64,000 bases of DNA, taken from positions 1 to 64,000 of the forward strand of contig NZ_BMUC01000008.1 of NCBI RefSeq assembly GCF_014649995.1, read 5' to 3'. Below, one piece after another: positions 1-8,718 of the stretch (its first letter is position 1; each line of letters begins with the position of its first letter). Position numbers and translations under genes: made by a program. Below the pieces are notes generated by a model. That model was not told where the DNA came from. It saw only the letters and a program-made list of their open reading frames with translations, and searched no databases. Source of the stretch: Streptomyces griseoflavus. GTDB taxonomy: Bacteria > Actinomycetota > Actinomycetes > Streptomycetales > Streptomycetaceae.

Positions 1-30
1 ACCCTGTGGGAGAGTAGGACGCCGCCGAAC
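1..30 (+). rRNA. rrf: 5S ribosomal RNA, 3' end only
   Basis: The first 30 bases match the 3' end of actinobacterial 5S rRNA as I know it: the GGGAGAGTAGGACGCCGCC segment forms the 3' strand of the terminal helix. The rest of the gene, and presumably the 16S and 23S genes, lie before the window. A strong hairpin follows within 10 bases, as expected for the end of an rRNA operon. The exact 3' processing end is inferred. Confidence 0.85.
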
Positions 31-39
31 AATTTTTGG

Positions 40-70
40 GAAAGCCCCGTGCCATTGGCACGGGGCTTTC
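40..70 (+). terminator. rRNA operon terminator hairpin
   Basis: A perfect 14-bp stem (GAAAGCCCCGTGCC paired with GGCACGGGGCTTTC) around a 3-base loop lies just after the 5S end. A T-rich stretch (aattttt) precedes the hairpin. It most likely ends the rRNA operon and insulates the HAD gene 19 bases downstream. Confidence 0.85.
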
Positions 71-88
71 TGCGTTTAAGGTCGGGGT

Positions 89-742
89 ATGTGCTATGAC
101 CTCGTCATCTTCGACAACGACGGAGTTCTCGTCGACAGTGAACCAATCTCCAATCGGCTCCTGGCCGCCCATCTCACGGAACTCGGACACCCCACCTCCT
201 ACGAGGACTCCATCCGTGACTACATGGGCTCCGCCATGCACCGCGTGCACGACCTCGTCGAGGAACGGACCGGGCGGCGGTTGCCGGCAGACTTCGACGA
301 CGTGTTCCACGCCCGGGTCTTCGCCGCGTTCGAACGGGAGTTGAAACCGGTCGTCGGCGCCACGGACGTCCTGGAGAAGCTGACCGCGGACGGAGTGCCG
401 TACTGCGTCGCCTCGTCGGGCAGCCATGAACGCATCAGGGTGGGGCACCGCACCACGGGCCTCGACCGGTGGTTCGACGACGATCGGATCTTCAGCTCCC
501 AGGACGTGGGACGGGGTAAGCCGGCCCCCGACCTGTTCCTGCACGCGGCCGAGCGGATGGGCGTCGCACCCGAGCGGTGCGTGGTCGTCGAGGACAGTCC
601 CCTGGGCGTGCGAGCGGCGGTCGCGGCCGGCATGGACGTGTACGGGTACACCGCGATGACACCGGCCGCGAAGCTGGCCGGAGCGACACAACTCTTCGAC
701 GACATGCGGGAGTTGAACAGCCTGCTCCACACGGGAATCTGA
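89..742 (+). CDS. HAD-superfamily hydrolase (phosphatase-like, beta-phosphoglucomutase type)
   Basis: A 217-residue cytosolic HAD hydrolase expected to remove phosphate from a small sugar phosphate or similar metabolite. The motifs are in order: motif I D9-N-D11-G-V-L-V-D (nucleophile and acid/base aspartates), motif II serines at 109-110, motif III lysine 144 in the GKPAPD context, and motif IV acidic pair E168-D169. A helical cap lies between motifs I and II (about 18-85). This order and the GKPAPD and ED-SPLG contexts fit the beta-phosphoglucomutase/GPH group. The substrate cannot be read from sequence. The start is ATG at 89, which places the catalytic Asp at residue 9 as usual. The gene stands alone between the rRNA terminator and an MFS gene. 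Confidence 0.85.
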   Translation: MCYDLVIFDNDGVLVDSEPISNRLLAAHLTELGHPTSYEDSIRDYMGSAMHRVHDLVEERTGRRLPADFDDVFHARVFAAFERELKPVVGATDVLEKLTADGVPYCVASSGSHERIRVGHRTTGLDRWFDDDRIFSSQDVGRGKPAPDLFLHAAERMGVAPERCVVVEDSPLGVRAAVAAGMDVYGYTAMTPAAKLAGATQLFDDMRELNSLLHTGI

Positions 743-802
743 ACCCGGTTCATCTTTGACCGGATCTACCCACCGGTATCCCCGGGCCCTACGCTCGCCG
801 CC

Positions 803-2071
803 ATGACTGATGTGCTGCGGCACGGCCGGGCCTCGCTGGCGTTCGGCTTCCTCGTGCAGGGCGTCGCCTTCGCCCTGCTCGTGACGCGGATCCCGGCCAT
901 CCAGGACCGGTACGGGGTCTCCGACGCGCTGCTGCCCGTCTTCCTCGCCGCCGTCCCGATCCTGGCCGGCATCGGCAGCGTGGCGACGGAACGGCTCGTG
1001 AAGCGGATTCCGCCGAGCCGTGTGCTGCGGTGGTCCCAGCCCGTGGTGCTGCTCGCGCTGCTGGGAGTGGGCGTCGGACGGCACATGGCCGGGCTGGCCG
1101 TGGCGCTGGCCGTGTTCGGGCTGGCCGTCGGGGCGCTGGACGCGTCGATGAACATGCTCGGAGTGAGTCTGCAGCGGGCCTACCGGCGCAGCATCATGCT
1201 CAGCTTCCACGCCGCCTACAGCCTGGGCGGGATCGTCGGCGCTTCGCTGGCGTGGGCCGGGGCCCACTGGGACCTGGCGCTGTGGGTGTCGTACCTGCCG
1301 GTGGTGCTGGTGCTCATGCCGGCCGCGTTGGCCGGCAGCCGGTGGTACGTCGACGGGCGCGACGGACCCGCGGCCGAGACCCGGAGCCGCACCCGGGAGC
1401 AGATCCCGGCCCGGGCGCCGGACCCCGCCGAGGGCGCGGCCGTCGGCCTCACCTGGATGCTGCCGCTGTGTCTGGTGATGACCGTGGCGTACATCGGGGA
1501 CTCGACGGTCTCCAACTGGAGCGCGAAGTACCTCCAGGACGTGCTGGGCAGCTCCGAGCAGACGGCGACCGTCCCGTACAACGTCTACATGGTCACCACC
1601 CTGCTGGGGCGGACCCTCGGGGACGTCGGGGTACGGCGGTTCGGGGCCGTGGCGGTGGTGCGGGCGGGGGCGCTGGTGGCGGCGGCGGGATTCGCGGTGG
1701 TGGCAGCTGCGCCCGGTGCGTGGGCGGGGATGCTGGGGTTCACGCTGCTGGGGCTCGGACTGTGCGTGCTGGTGCCGCAGACCTTCGCGGCGGCGGGACG
1801 GCGGGCCGCCGAGCGGGGCGGCCCGGCGGCTTCGGACGCGGCGATAGCGCGCCTGAACGTCTTCAACTACGTGGGTTTCCTGGTCGGCTCGCCCCTGGTC
1901 GGCGTGCTCGGCGACGCGTGGAGCTATCGCGGGGCGATGCTGGTGCCGATGGTGTTGGTGCTGGTGACACTGGTGTACGCCAAGTCGTTCGCTCCTGAAC
2001 CGGACCGATACGGTGGCGGGCATGAGCGGCCGCGCACAGCTGATGTGGGACGAGGCAGTAACGGGCTATGA
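803..2071 (+). CDS. MFS transporter
   Basis: A 422-residue integral membrane protein with about twelve hydrophobic helices and a longer polar loop in the middle (about residues 190-215), the usual two-halves layout of the major facilitator superfamily. Features such as the N-terminal helix rich in A, F, G and L, the conserved GALDASMNMLG segment and the HAAYSLGG segment resemble bacterial fucose/drug-type MFS members known from actinomycetes. The substrate is unknown. Its 3' end overlaps the start of the acuC-like gene by about 50 bases, so the two are probably translationally linked. The last roughly 15 residues are polar and sit in that overlap. Confidence 0.85.
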   Translation: MTDVLRHGRASLAFGFLVQGVAFALLVTRIPAIQDRYGVSDALLPVFLAAVPILAGIGSVATERLVKRIPPSRVLRWSQPVVLLALLGVGVGRHMAGLAVALAVFGLAVGALDASMNMLGVSLQRAYRRSIMLSFHAAYSLGGIVGASLAWAGAHWDLALWVSYLPVVLVLMPAALAGSRWYVDGRDGPAAETRSRTREQIPARAPDPAEGAAVGLTWMLPLCLVMTVAYIGDSTVSNWSAKYLQDVLGSSEQTATVPYNVYMVTTLLGRTLGDVGVRRFGAVAVVRAGALVAAAGFAVVAAAPGAWAGMLGFTLLGLGLCVLVPQTFAAAGRRAAERGGPAASDAAIARLNVFNYVGFLVGSPLVGVLGDAWSYRGAMLVPMVLVLVTLVYAKSFAPEPDRYGGGHERPRTADVGRGSNGL

Positions 2072-3194
2072 CTTCGGACGGGACCATCCGATGGACCCGG
2101 TCCGGCTCGCCCTGACACGGAGTCTGGTCGGCTCCTTCGGGCTGGACCGCGAGGTGAAGGTGGTCGCGGCGAAGGCGGCCGGGCTGTCGACGCTGCGGCT
2201 GGTCCACCGGGAGGACTACATCGAGGCGGTGCGGGCCGCGTCGGCGGACCCGGCCGCGGCGGACCAGTCGTACGGGCTCGGCACGGTGGACGATCCCGCG
2301 TTCGCCGGGATGCACGAGGTGTCGGCGCTGATCGCCGGGCAGTCCGTGGGTGCCGCGGAGGCCGTGTGGCGCGGTGACGCGCTGCACGCGGTGAACTTCG
2401 CGGGCGGACTGCACCACGCGATGCCCGGCGCCGCCTCCGGCTTCTGCGTGTACAACGACGCCTCGCTCGCCATCGCCCGGCTGCTGGAACTGGGGGCGGA
2501 GCGGGTCGCGTACGTCGACGTCGACGTGCATCACGGGGACGGGGTGCAGGCGGCGTTCTGGGAGGACCCGCGCGTCCTGACGATCTCGCTGCACGAGCAT
2601 CCGCGGACCCTGTTCCCGCAGACCGGGTGGCCCGAGGAGACGGGCGCCGGCGGCGCGGAAGGCGCCGCGGTCAACGTCGCCCTGCCGGCCGGCACCGGGG
2701 ACGCGGGTTGGCTGCGGGCCTTCCACTCGGTGGTGCCGGAGCTGATCGCGGACTTCCGGCCGCAGGTGCTGGTGACGCAGCACGGCGCCGACACGCACTT
2801 CGAGGATCCGCTGGCGCACCTGGCGGTGTCGCTGGACGCGCAGCGGGCGGTTCAGGTGGCGTGCCATGACCTGGCGCACGAGTACGCCGACGGGCGGTGG
2901 GTGGCGCTGGGCGGCGGCGGATACGCGGTGGTGGAAGTGGTGCCCCGGTCCTGGACCCATCTGGTGGGCATCGCGGCCGGGCGGCCCGTGGAGCCCACCA
3001 CGATGATCCCGGAGGAGTGGCGGCAGCAGGTCTACGCCCGCACCCGGCAGCCGGCGCCGCGGCGGATGACGGACGGCCGGTGGCCGGCGTCCTGGGCCGC
3101 GTGGGACGAGGGGTACGACCCGGCGGACCGGCTGGACCAGGCGATCCTGGCGACCCGGCGCGCGGCGTTCCCGCTACGAGGGTTGCTGCCCTAG
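2022..3194 (+). CDS. acuC: AcuC-type class I histone deacetylase-like amidohydrolase
   Basis: A 390-residue arginase/deacetylase-fold enzyme expected to remove acetyl groups from lysine, the known role of AcuC on acetyl-CoA synthetase in other bacteria. It shows the signature metal and catalytic block VDVDVHHGDGV, with the HH pair upstream in GLHHAMPG, plus a QHGADTHFEDPL segment and a late GGGGY motif that closes the active site. Start chosen at ATG 2022 (MSGRAQLMWDE); an in-frame GTG at 2013 is possible. The start lies inside the end of the upstream MFS gene. The true substrate here is not shown by the sequence. Confidence 0.88.
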   Translation: MSGRAQLMWDEAVTGYDFGRDHPMDPVRLALTRSLVGSFGLDREVKVVAAKAAGLSTLRLVHREDYIEAVRAASADPAAADQSYGLGTVDDPAFAGMHEVSALIAGQSVGAAEAVWRGDALHAVNFAGGLHHAMPGAASGFCVYNDASLAIARLLELGAERVAYVDVDVHHGDGVQAAFWEDPRVLTISLHEHPRTLFPQTGWPEETGAGGAEGAAVNVALPAGTGDAGWLRAFHSVVPELIADFRPQVLVTQHGADTHFEDPLAHLAVSLDAQRAVQVACHDLAHEYADGRWVALGGGGYAVVEVVPRSWTHLVGIAAGRPVEPTTMIPEEWRQQVYARTRQPAPRRMTDGRWPASWAAWDEGYDPADRLDQAILATRRAAFPLRGLLP

Positions 3195-3243
3195 CGGGCC
3201 CTCCTCCGCCCCCGGGACCGGGGTCCGTTACGCCAACCGTGCG

Positions 3244-4116
3244 GTGTCGGTCCCGTTCCGGCCGCGCATCGTGCCCGTGTGGCGCAGCATCGCTCCTGTG
3301 CTGCTGACCACCGACGGGCTTCGCTCGCATCTCCTGGCTGCCCGGCTCGCCGGGGTGGTGGGCACCACCCGCGAGGAGAGCCTGCGCAGTTACCGGTTGT
3401 TCGCGGCCCGGGATCCGCGGCTGCTGATCGGGCTGGATCCCGAACGGGCATGGGGCGAACGGGATCTGCTCGCGCTGATGGCGGAAAGGTGCGGGGTTCC
3501 GGCCGACCCGGGACGCGTGGGGGGCCATGATGTGATCGACCCCGAGCGCACCCTGTCCGCGCTGGACGCCTGTGCGCAGCGGCTGGCGGTGGCCGCGGAG
3601 CGTGGTGTCCCGGTGCTCCTCGGCACCGGTCATCCGCACCGGCTGCTCGGTTTCTACGCCGCCCTGGCAGACGGTTTGTCGGCGGCGGGATGTGCTGTCC
3701 TCACCCCCGCGCAGGGTCGCCGTGTCGACATAACGACCCGGTTCGGTCTACGCACGTACAACCTCGACTACGTACGGGGAGTCGGGCTCGTCCGGAGCGC
3801 GACCTCCGGACGCCCCGGTTGTGAGCCGGGCGCACACACGCACTCCCCCCTCCCGGTTCGGACCGCGCTCGCCGCGGCGGCCGACGCCGGCGGGCCGCTC
3901 CCGCAGTTGGTGATCGGCGATCACGGCTGGGTCTGCGGGGCTGGTCAGCTGGGGTTCGAGGCCGTCGGACCGGCCGACGTGAACGACCCGGCGCCGTTCG
4001 TCGGGGAGGCCGAGGGGGTCGTATCGGTGGCCGTTCCACTTGATGACGGCGTGCGATGCGATTACTACCTGCCGCTGGCCCGCTACGTACTCAATCGAGC
4101 GTGTCTGTCACAGTAG
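3244..4116 (+). CDS. phosphatase-like conserved actinobacterial protein
   Basis: A 290-residue soluble protein. I recognise it as a conserved Streptomyces protein usually labelled phosphatase, but I see no full catalytic signature of a well-known family. Two notable segments are LLGTGHPHRLLGFY (about 125-138) and VIGDHGWVCGAGQLGFEA (about 220-237); the paired His/Asp/Cys residues could line an active site. There is no signal peptide or membrane helix. It follows acuC by 49 bases on the same strand. GTG 3244 is the farthest upstream reasonable start; a later GTG near 3283 is an alternative. Function is inferred only from family memory. Confidence 0.6.
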   Translation: MSVPFRPRIVPVWRSIAPVLLTTDGLRSHLLAARLAGVVGTTREESLRSYRLFAARDPRLLIGLDPERAWGERDLLALMAERCGVPADPGRVGGHDVIDPERTLSALDACAQRLAVAAERGVPVLLGTGHPHRLLGFYAALADGLSAAGCAVLTPAQGRRVDITTRFGLRTYNLDYVRGVGLVRSATSGRPGCEPGAHTHSPLPVRTALAAAADAGGPLPQLVIGDHGWVCGAGQLGFEAVGPADVNDPAPFVGEAEGVVSVAVPLDDGVRCDYYLPLARYVLNRACLSQ

Positions 4117-4245
4117 GCCGCCGATGGGTGCACCTCTTCCCCACTCGCATCACCCGCCCCTACATTGGGGAGTGAGCACGCAGCGACGAAGAGTCACCGG
4201 AAGGGGAAGCCGGTGGCCGTCGAGTGCGGAAGGTTCAGGTGTGTC

Positions 4246-4458
4246 ATGGCTGCAGCTGGCGAGAGGCCTCTGAACGAGGTTCAGTTCCTTACCGTGGCGG
4301 AAGTCGCCTCGGTGATGCGAGTGTCGAAGATGACCGTGTACCGGCTGGTGCACAGCGGTCATCTGCCCGCGATCCGGGTCGGGCGGTCGTTCCGCGTCCC
4401 GGAGCAAGCGGTTCACGAGTACCTCCGCGAGAGCTACGTGGGGGTGGAAACCGCCTGA
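4246..4458 (+). CDS. bdtA: BdtA-like small DNA-binding protein (excisionase/MerR-type winged helix)
   Basis: A 70-residue protein that is essentially one winged helix-turn-helix of the excise/MerR type: FLTVAEVASVMRVSKMTVYRLVHSGHLPAIRVGRSFRVPEQAV. This fold is shared by BldC and phage excisionases. The position upstream of bS22 and close to bldN matches bdtA ('BldD target A') of Streptomyces, so a developmental regulatory link is likely. The ATG at 4246 gives the compact product; GTG 4216 has a better-spaced purine-rich ribosome site (GGAAGGGG) and would add ten residues, so the start is uncertain. A strong hairpin follows directly. Confidence 0.8.
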   Translation: MAAAGERPLNEVQFLTVAEVASVMRVSKMTVYRLVHSGHLPAIRVGRSFRVPEQAVHEYLRESYVGVETA

Positions 4459-4465
4459 CGGCGTG

Positions 4466-4504
4466 CCGGGGAGACCCGTCCAGGGCACTCACGGGCCTCC
4501 CCGG
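4466..4504 (+). terminator. terminator after bdtA
   Basis: A bulged hairpin made of CCGGGGAG with CTCCCCGG (outer) and CCCGT with ACGGG (inner) begins 8 bases after the bdtA stop. It has no T-run, as is common for high-GC actinobacterial terminators. Confidence 0.6.
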
Positions 4505-4612
4505 TCACCTCGATTACGACCTCAGCGCTCGGGCGGGTAGGCTAGCCCCTCGTAGGTCGTGTGGGCCCATGGCGCCCAAACACCGAGTGATGAGAAGTGA
4601 GCGAGGGTAGTC

Positions 4613-4711
4613 GTGGGCTCTGTTATCAAGAAGCGGCGCAAGCGGATGGCCAAGAAGAAGCACCGCAAGCTGCTCAAGCGCACGCGCGTTCAGCGTCGCA
4701 ACAAGAAGTAA
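4613..4711 (+). CDS. small ribosomal subunit protein bS22 (AURKAIP1/COX24 type), 32 residues
   Basis: A very short, highly basic protein: [20 protein letters not shown], then a further Arg/Lys run ending NKK. More than half of the residues are Lys, Arg or His. It matches the small actinobacterial 30S protein bS22 (AURKAIP1/COX24 domain) known from mycobacterial ribosome structures, where it lies in rRNA of the small subunit. The GTG start at 4613 has a GAGGG ribosome site about 6 bases upstream, and a perfect hairpin follows the stop. Too short for ordinary gene calling and easily missed. Confidence 0.88.
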   Translation: MGSVIKKRRKRMAKKKHRKLLKRTRVQRRNKK

Positions 4712-4732
4712 GCGACAGCGCGACAGCGTGTT

Positions 4733-4769
4733 CAGTGGCCCCCCACCGCGATTCGGTGGGGGGCCACTG
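4733..4769 (+). terminator. terminator after the bS22 gene
   Basis: A near-perfect hairpin, CAGTGGCCCCCCACCG paired with CGGTGGGGGGCCACTG around a 5-base loop, starts 22 bases after the bS22 stop. The long stem supports efficient transcription end for a heavily expressed small gene. Confidence 0.85.
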
Positions 4770-4964
4770 CCGTGCGTGGATCCGGGGGCGTCGTCCGCGC
4801 TGCCGGGGCACTCGTTCTCCCGCCGGTCCTCGCGCGGGTGCGGCCGGTCCCGGGGGTGCGTACGTTCGGGACCGTCGTCACTTCAAGCATCCGGCCGGCA
4901 CCACAGAGCGACGGCGACCCGATAGGTTGGCCGTCGGGAGCAGGGCGAGAGGAAGGCGCTGATC

Positions 4965-6026
4965 TTGGGAAGGGTCGTGCTCGTGACCGGGGTGGCCCGG
5001 CAGCTGGGGGGCCGGTTCGTCCGGCGGATCCAGCGGGATCCCGGGGTGGACCGGGTCGTCGGGGTGGACGCGGTCCCGCCCGAGCACCATCTGGGCGGCG
5101 CCGACTTCGTCCGGGCGGACATCCGGCAGCCCACCATCGCGCGGGTGCTCGCCGAGTCGGGTGCGGACACGGTCGTGCATCTCGACGTGACGGGGATGCC
5201 GTTCGGCAGCGGCAGCCGGACCGCGCTCAAGGAGACCAACGTCATCGGCACCATGCAGCTGCTGGGTGCCTGCCAGAAGTCGCCGAGCATCAAGCGGCTG
5301 GTCGTGAAGTCCAGTACGAACGTCTACGGTTCGGCGCCCCGGGATCCGGCGGTCTTCACCGAGACGACGTCGGCGAAGTCGCTGCCCAGCGGCGGCTTCG
5401 CGAAGGACACGGTGGAGGTCGAGGGGTATGTGCGGGGCTTCGCGCGCCGCCGTCCCGACGTCGCGGTGTGCGTGCTGCGGTTCGCGAACATCCTGGGGCC
5501 GGCCGCGGACACTCCGCTCGCGTCGTACTTCTCGCTGCCGGTGCTGCCGACCGTGCTGGGCTACGACCCCCGGCTGCAGTTCGTGCACGAGGACGACGTC
5601 ATCGAGGTGCTGCGGAGGGGCTCGCACGAGCCGGAGCGGGGCACGCTCAACAGCGGCACCTTCAACATCGCCGGTGACGGTGTGCTGCTGTTGTCGCAGT
5701 GTGCGCGGCGGCTGGGCCGGCCCACCGTCCCGCTGCTGCTTCCCGCCGTCACCTGGGTGGGCTCGCTGGTGCGTACGCTGGGGATGACGGACTTCTCGCC
5801 CGAGCAGATCCGGCTGCTCACCCACGGGCGGGTGGTGGCGACGGACCAGATGCGGGAGACGCTGGGCTTCACCCCGAAGTACTCGACTGCTGAAACGTTT
5901 GCGGACTTCGTGCGCAGTCGTGGTCCCGGGCTGCTTCCGCCGGAGGTCCTGGCGGGGGCCGTCGACCGGATCGCCGCGCTGCCCCTGCCGGGCGGCGGAC
6001 ACTCCCCTACGCAGAGCGCCAACTGA
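4965..6026 (+). CDS. NAD-dependent epimerase/dehydratase (extended SDR)
   Basis: A 353-residue Rossmann-fold protein. The N-terminus carries an NAD(P)-binding glycine motif of the form TGxxxxLGG (about residues 9-17), then the DAVPPEH acidic end of beta-2 and an LDVTG segment. Instead of a canonical YxxxK there is a SSTNVYGSAPRDP region (near 120), in which the tyrosine is kept but the downstream lysine is displaced, so catalysis may differ from typical epimerases. The start is TTG 4965 with a GAGAGGAAGG ribosome site upstream. It is followed 15 bases later by the acyltransferase, so both are probably one transcript. An envelope sugar or lipid role is plausible but unproven. Confidence 0.8.
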   Translation: MGRVVLVTGVARQLGGRFVRRIQRDPGVDRVVGVDAVPPEHHLGGADFVRADIRQPTIARVLAESGADTVVHLDVTGMPFGSGSRTALKETNVIGTMQLLGACQKSPSIKRLVVKSSTNVYGSAPRDPAVFTETTSAKSLPSGGFAKDTVEVEGYVRGFARRRPDVAVCVLRFANILGPAADTPLASYFSLPVLPTVLGYDPRLQFVHEDDVIEVLRRGSHEPERGTLNSGTFNIAGDGVLLLSQCARRLGRPTVPLLLPAVTWVGSLVRTLGMTDFSPEQIRLLTHGRVVATDQMRETLGFTPKYSTAETFADFVRSRGPGLLPPEVLAGAVDRIAALPLPGGGHSPTQSAN

Positions 6027-6040
6027 GGAGCGCAGCAACG

Positions 6041-7108
6041 ATGGCGGACGCCAAGGTCATTCCGTTCGACGACGACCACCGCTCCCGTGGGGGCGGCGCT
6101 CCGCGCCCGTCGCGCCGCCGGAGCGCGGGGAGCCGGCGCCAGGGGGGCGGGCAGCCCGCGGCGGTCGGTGAGGTCCAGCCCCTGCCGGGCGTGGCGTCCG
6201 TGCAGGATGATGATCCGGTGACCGATGAGGACGAGCAGCCCCAGGAGCCGGCCGCCGGGAGGGACGGCGGTGGTCTGGAGCGGAGGGTCGCGAGCGGTCT
6301 GGCCTTCCTGCGGCGCCGGCTCACCGGGGACTACGAGGTCGACGACTTCGGCTACGACGAGGAGCTCACCGACCAGGTCCTGATGTCGCTGCTGCGTCCG
6401 GTGTACGAGAAGTACTTCCGGGTCGAGGTGAAGGGCGTCGAGAACATCCCGTCGGAGGGCGGCGCGTTGATCGTCGCCAACCATTCCGGGACGGTGCCGG
6501 TGGACGGTCTGATGATGCAGGTCGCCGTCCACGACCACCATCCGGCCGACCGCCATCTGCGGCTGCTCGCCGCGGACCTGGTGTTCGTGCTGCCGGTGGT
6601 CAACGAGCTCGCGCGGAAGCTCGGGCACACCCTGGCCTGTGCGGAGGACGCCGAGCGGCTGCTGGCGCAGGGGGAGCTGGTGGGGGTGATGCCGGAGGGG
6701 TTCAAGGGCATCGGGAAGCCCTTCGGTGAGCGGTACAAGCTGCAGCGGTTCGGGCGGGGCGGATTCGTGTCGACCGCGCTGCGGCAGGGGGCGCCGATCA
6801 TTCCGTGCTCGATCGTCGGGGCGGAGGAGATCTATCCGATGATCGGCAACGCGAAGACGCTGGCGCGGCTGCTGGGCTTTCCGTACTTCCCGCTGACGCC
6901 GACGTTTCCGTGGCTGGGGCCGTTGGGGGCCGTACCGCTGCCGACGAAGTGGACGATCCAGTTCGGTGAGCCGATTCCGACGGACGGCTATCCGCCGGAG
7001 GCGGCGGAGGATCCGATGCTGATGTTCAACCTGACCGACCAGGTCCGGGAGCAGATCCAGCACACGCTGTACAAGCTTCTGGTGCAGCGCCGGTCGGTGT
7101 TCTTCTAG
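6041..7108 (+). CDS. lysophospholipid acyltransferase (PlsC-type)
   Basis: A 355-residue protein with a disordered basic N-terminus of about 90 residues followed by a PlsC-like acyltransferase domain (about 120-320). The catalytic block is ANHSGTVPVDG, with His and Asp spaced slightly wider than the textbook NHx4D, a variant I know from actinobacterial members; the PEGFKG motif (near 215) binds glycerol phosphate in this family. The expected reaction is acyl transfer to a lysophospholipid at the inner face of the membrane. It lies 15 bases after the epimerase and ends at a bidirectional terminator shared with rsbN. Confidence 0.85.
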   Translation: MADAKVIPFDDDHRSRGGGAPRPSRRRSAGSRRQGGGQPAAVGEVQPLPGVASVQDDDPVTDEDEQPQEPAAGRDGGGLERRVASGLAFLRRRLTGDYEVDDFGYDEELTDQVLMSLLRPVYEKYFRVEVKGVENIPSEGGALIVANHSGTVPVDGLMMQVAVHDHHPADRHLRLLAADLVFVLPVVNELARKLGHTLACAEDAERLLAQGELVGVMPEGFKGIGKPFGERYKLQRFGRGGFVSTALRQGAPIIPCSIVGAEEIYPMIGNAKTLARLLGFPYFPLTPTFPWLGPLGAVPLPTKWTIQFGEPIPTDGYPPEAAEDPMLMFNLTDQVREQIQHTLYKLLVQRRSVFF

Positions 7109-7155
7109 CGGCCCGGCCGCCGCCGCCCGTCGGCGCGACCGCTCCGCCGTACGTC

Positions 7156-7194
7156 CCTGGGGGCGCCCCTCGTCGTCGAGGGGCGCCCCCCAGG
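7156..7194. terminator. bidirectional terminator between the acyltransferase and rsbN
   Basis: A long hairpin (CCTGGGGGCGCCCCTCG with its complement, one extra C on the right arm) lies between two convergent genes, 48 bases after the first stop and 12 bases from the second. Confidence 0.8.
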
Positions 7195-7205
7195 TCCGCT
7201 CCGGT

Positions 7206-8447
7206 CTACTCGGCGTCCTCGGCCTCGATGCCCAGGCCCGGCAGGAGACCGGGCAGGAGGGGCGGAAGGGTGACGTCGGGGGCGGGGGGCCGGGTGACGG
7301 AGCCCGTGGGCGGGGAGGTGGGGGTGCCGCTCTCCTTGGGCGGGTCGAGCAGGCCGCCCGTGTTGCCGCCGAGGAGTCCGTCGTCCTCGCGGTCGGCGCC
7401 GGTCGAGCCGGAGGGGGCCGCGCTGCGGGAGCCGCTGCCGCCGGTGCCGTCGTCGTCGGTGCCGGGGGCCCGCGAGGGGTCGGCCTCGGAGGTGTTCCCG
7501 GGGGTGGTCTCGGTGCCGCCGTGCCGCGTCCCGTCGCGGGTCTTGTCGTTCGGGTGCTGGGGGAGCAGCGACTTCAGCGGGGCGACGTCTTCGTCTATGG
7601 CGTCGAACACCGAGGAGACCTGCTCACTGACGTCTCCCAGCTGCAGTGGAAGCCTGTCGCGCAGGGTGCCCCAGGTGGCGCGGTGTGCGTGCGAGAAGGA
7701 GGACAGCGCCTGCATGGGGCCGAGGGAGTCCGGGTCCCGCTCGTAGGCCTCGCGCAGCAGCCGGTGGCCCTCGGAGGCGTCGTGCCGCATGCCGGAGAGG
7801 GCGCGGCGGATCTCACCGAGTGACTCGTGGTCGAGGGGGCCGCCGCGGTCGCGTTCCATGAGCCGGCGGGCTTCGCCGAGCCGGGTGGAGGCGTGGTCGA
7901 GGTAGACCCGGCCGCGCTCGTCGCTGCCGTCGGCGAGGCCGAGTTTGACGTCCTCGATGCCGCGTTTCAGCCCGTACAGGGAGTCGCCGGGCAGGGCGTC
8001 GGAGCTGGCGACGGCCACTCCGCCGAGGGCGCCGGCGGCGACGCCGACGGTGAGCCCGCCCGCGGTGAGTCCTTTGGCCAGCCGTGACCGCGGCCGCAGT
8101 TTGCCCAGGGGGGTCGCCCGGTGTGCGCCCCGGGCCCGGCGCGAACGCTGTTCGGGTACGGCCTGGTCCGACGCCTCGCCCGCCGCGGTGCCCTCCTGGA
8201 GCATGGCCTCGAACGCGGCCACCAGCTGGGCCCGCTGTACGACCTTGACCTCGGGGTCCAGTTCCGGCTTGGGCAGCGCGCCGAGGCCCGAGGCCAGCGC
8301 GAGCAGTCGTGCCTGCTCGCGCTCCGCGGCGGCCGGTGCCGGTGCCGGTCCTTCGGACTGCTCGGCCGCCGCGCCCCGGTCGGACTGCTCCTCCAGGGCC
8401 CGGGCGAAGGCGTTCGCCCGCCGGTGCGCCGATACGTTAGCGATCAC
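7206..8447 (-). CDS. rsbN: RsbN, anti-sigma factor of BldN
   Basis: A 413-residue protein encoded directly downstream of bldN. The cytoplasmic N-terminal part (about 1-125; NVSAHRRANAFARALE...) would hold the sigma factor, followed by one membrane helix (about 128-150), a helical extracytoplasmic domain of the DUF5667 type with repeated Arg/Glu helices (about 155-280), and a low-complexity Pro/Gly/Ser/Thr tail. This layout and position match RsbN, the known membrane anti-sigma for BldN in Streptomyces. The start is GTG 8447, with GAGGAGG eight bases upstream; an in-frame GTG at 8456 overlaps that site and is unlikely. Confidence 0.9.
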   Translation of the reverse strand: MIANVSAHRRANAFARALEEQSDRGAAAEQSEGPAPAPAAAEREQARLLALASGLGALPKPELDPEVKVVQRAQLVAAFEAMLQEGTAAGEASDQAVPEQRSRRARGAHRATPLGKLRPRSRLAKGLTAGGLTVGVAAGALGGVAVASSDALPGDSLYGLKRGIEDVKLGLADGSDERGRVYLDHASTRLGEARRLMERDRGGPLDHESLGEIRRALSGMRHDASEGHRLLREAYERDPDSLGPMQALSSFSHAHRATWGTLRDRLPLQLGDVSEQVSSVFDAIDEDVAPLKSLLPQHPNDKTRDGTRHGGTETTPGNTSEADPSRAPGTDDDGTGGSGSRSAAPSGSTGADREDDGLLGGNTGGLLDPPKESGTPTSPPTGSVTRPPAPDVTLPPLLPGLLPGLGIEAEDAE

Positions 8448-8718
8448 TGGCGGCACCTCCTCTCGTCATGACGGTCGACTCCCCAGGGGGTCCTGAGGGT
8501 TCCCCGCCCCGACCAAGGTCACACGATCGGGTGATCGCGGTCGGTCGGCGGGTGACCACAGGGAGCCTGTATCCCGCACAACGAGCGGCACGGCACTTGG
8601 GTTACGGACGTGGCGCGGCCGATTGAAGAAGTCAACCGGGCCTCACATTGGGTGAGTTGAGCGTCGCGGACCGTGCGCGGCCCGGCGGGGGCGGTCCGGT
8701 CGGTGTCGAGAGGGCCGG

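Noticed and set aside
1030-1998. Long open frame in another phase over the MFS gene, and many similar long Arg/Gly/Pro-rich frames
   Set aside because: These are shadow frames common at about 72% GC: Arg/Gly/Pro-rich translation, no motif, and a real gene in the other frame.
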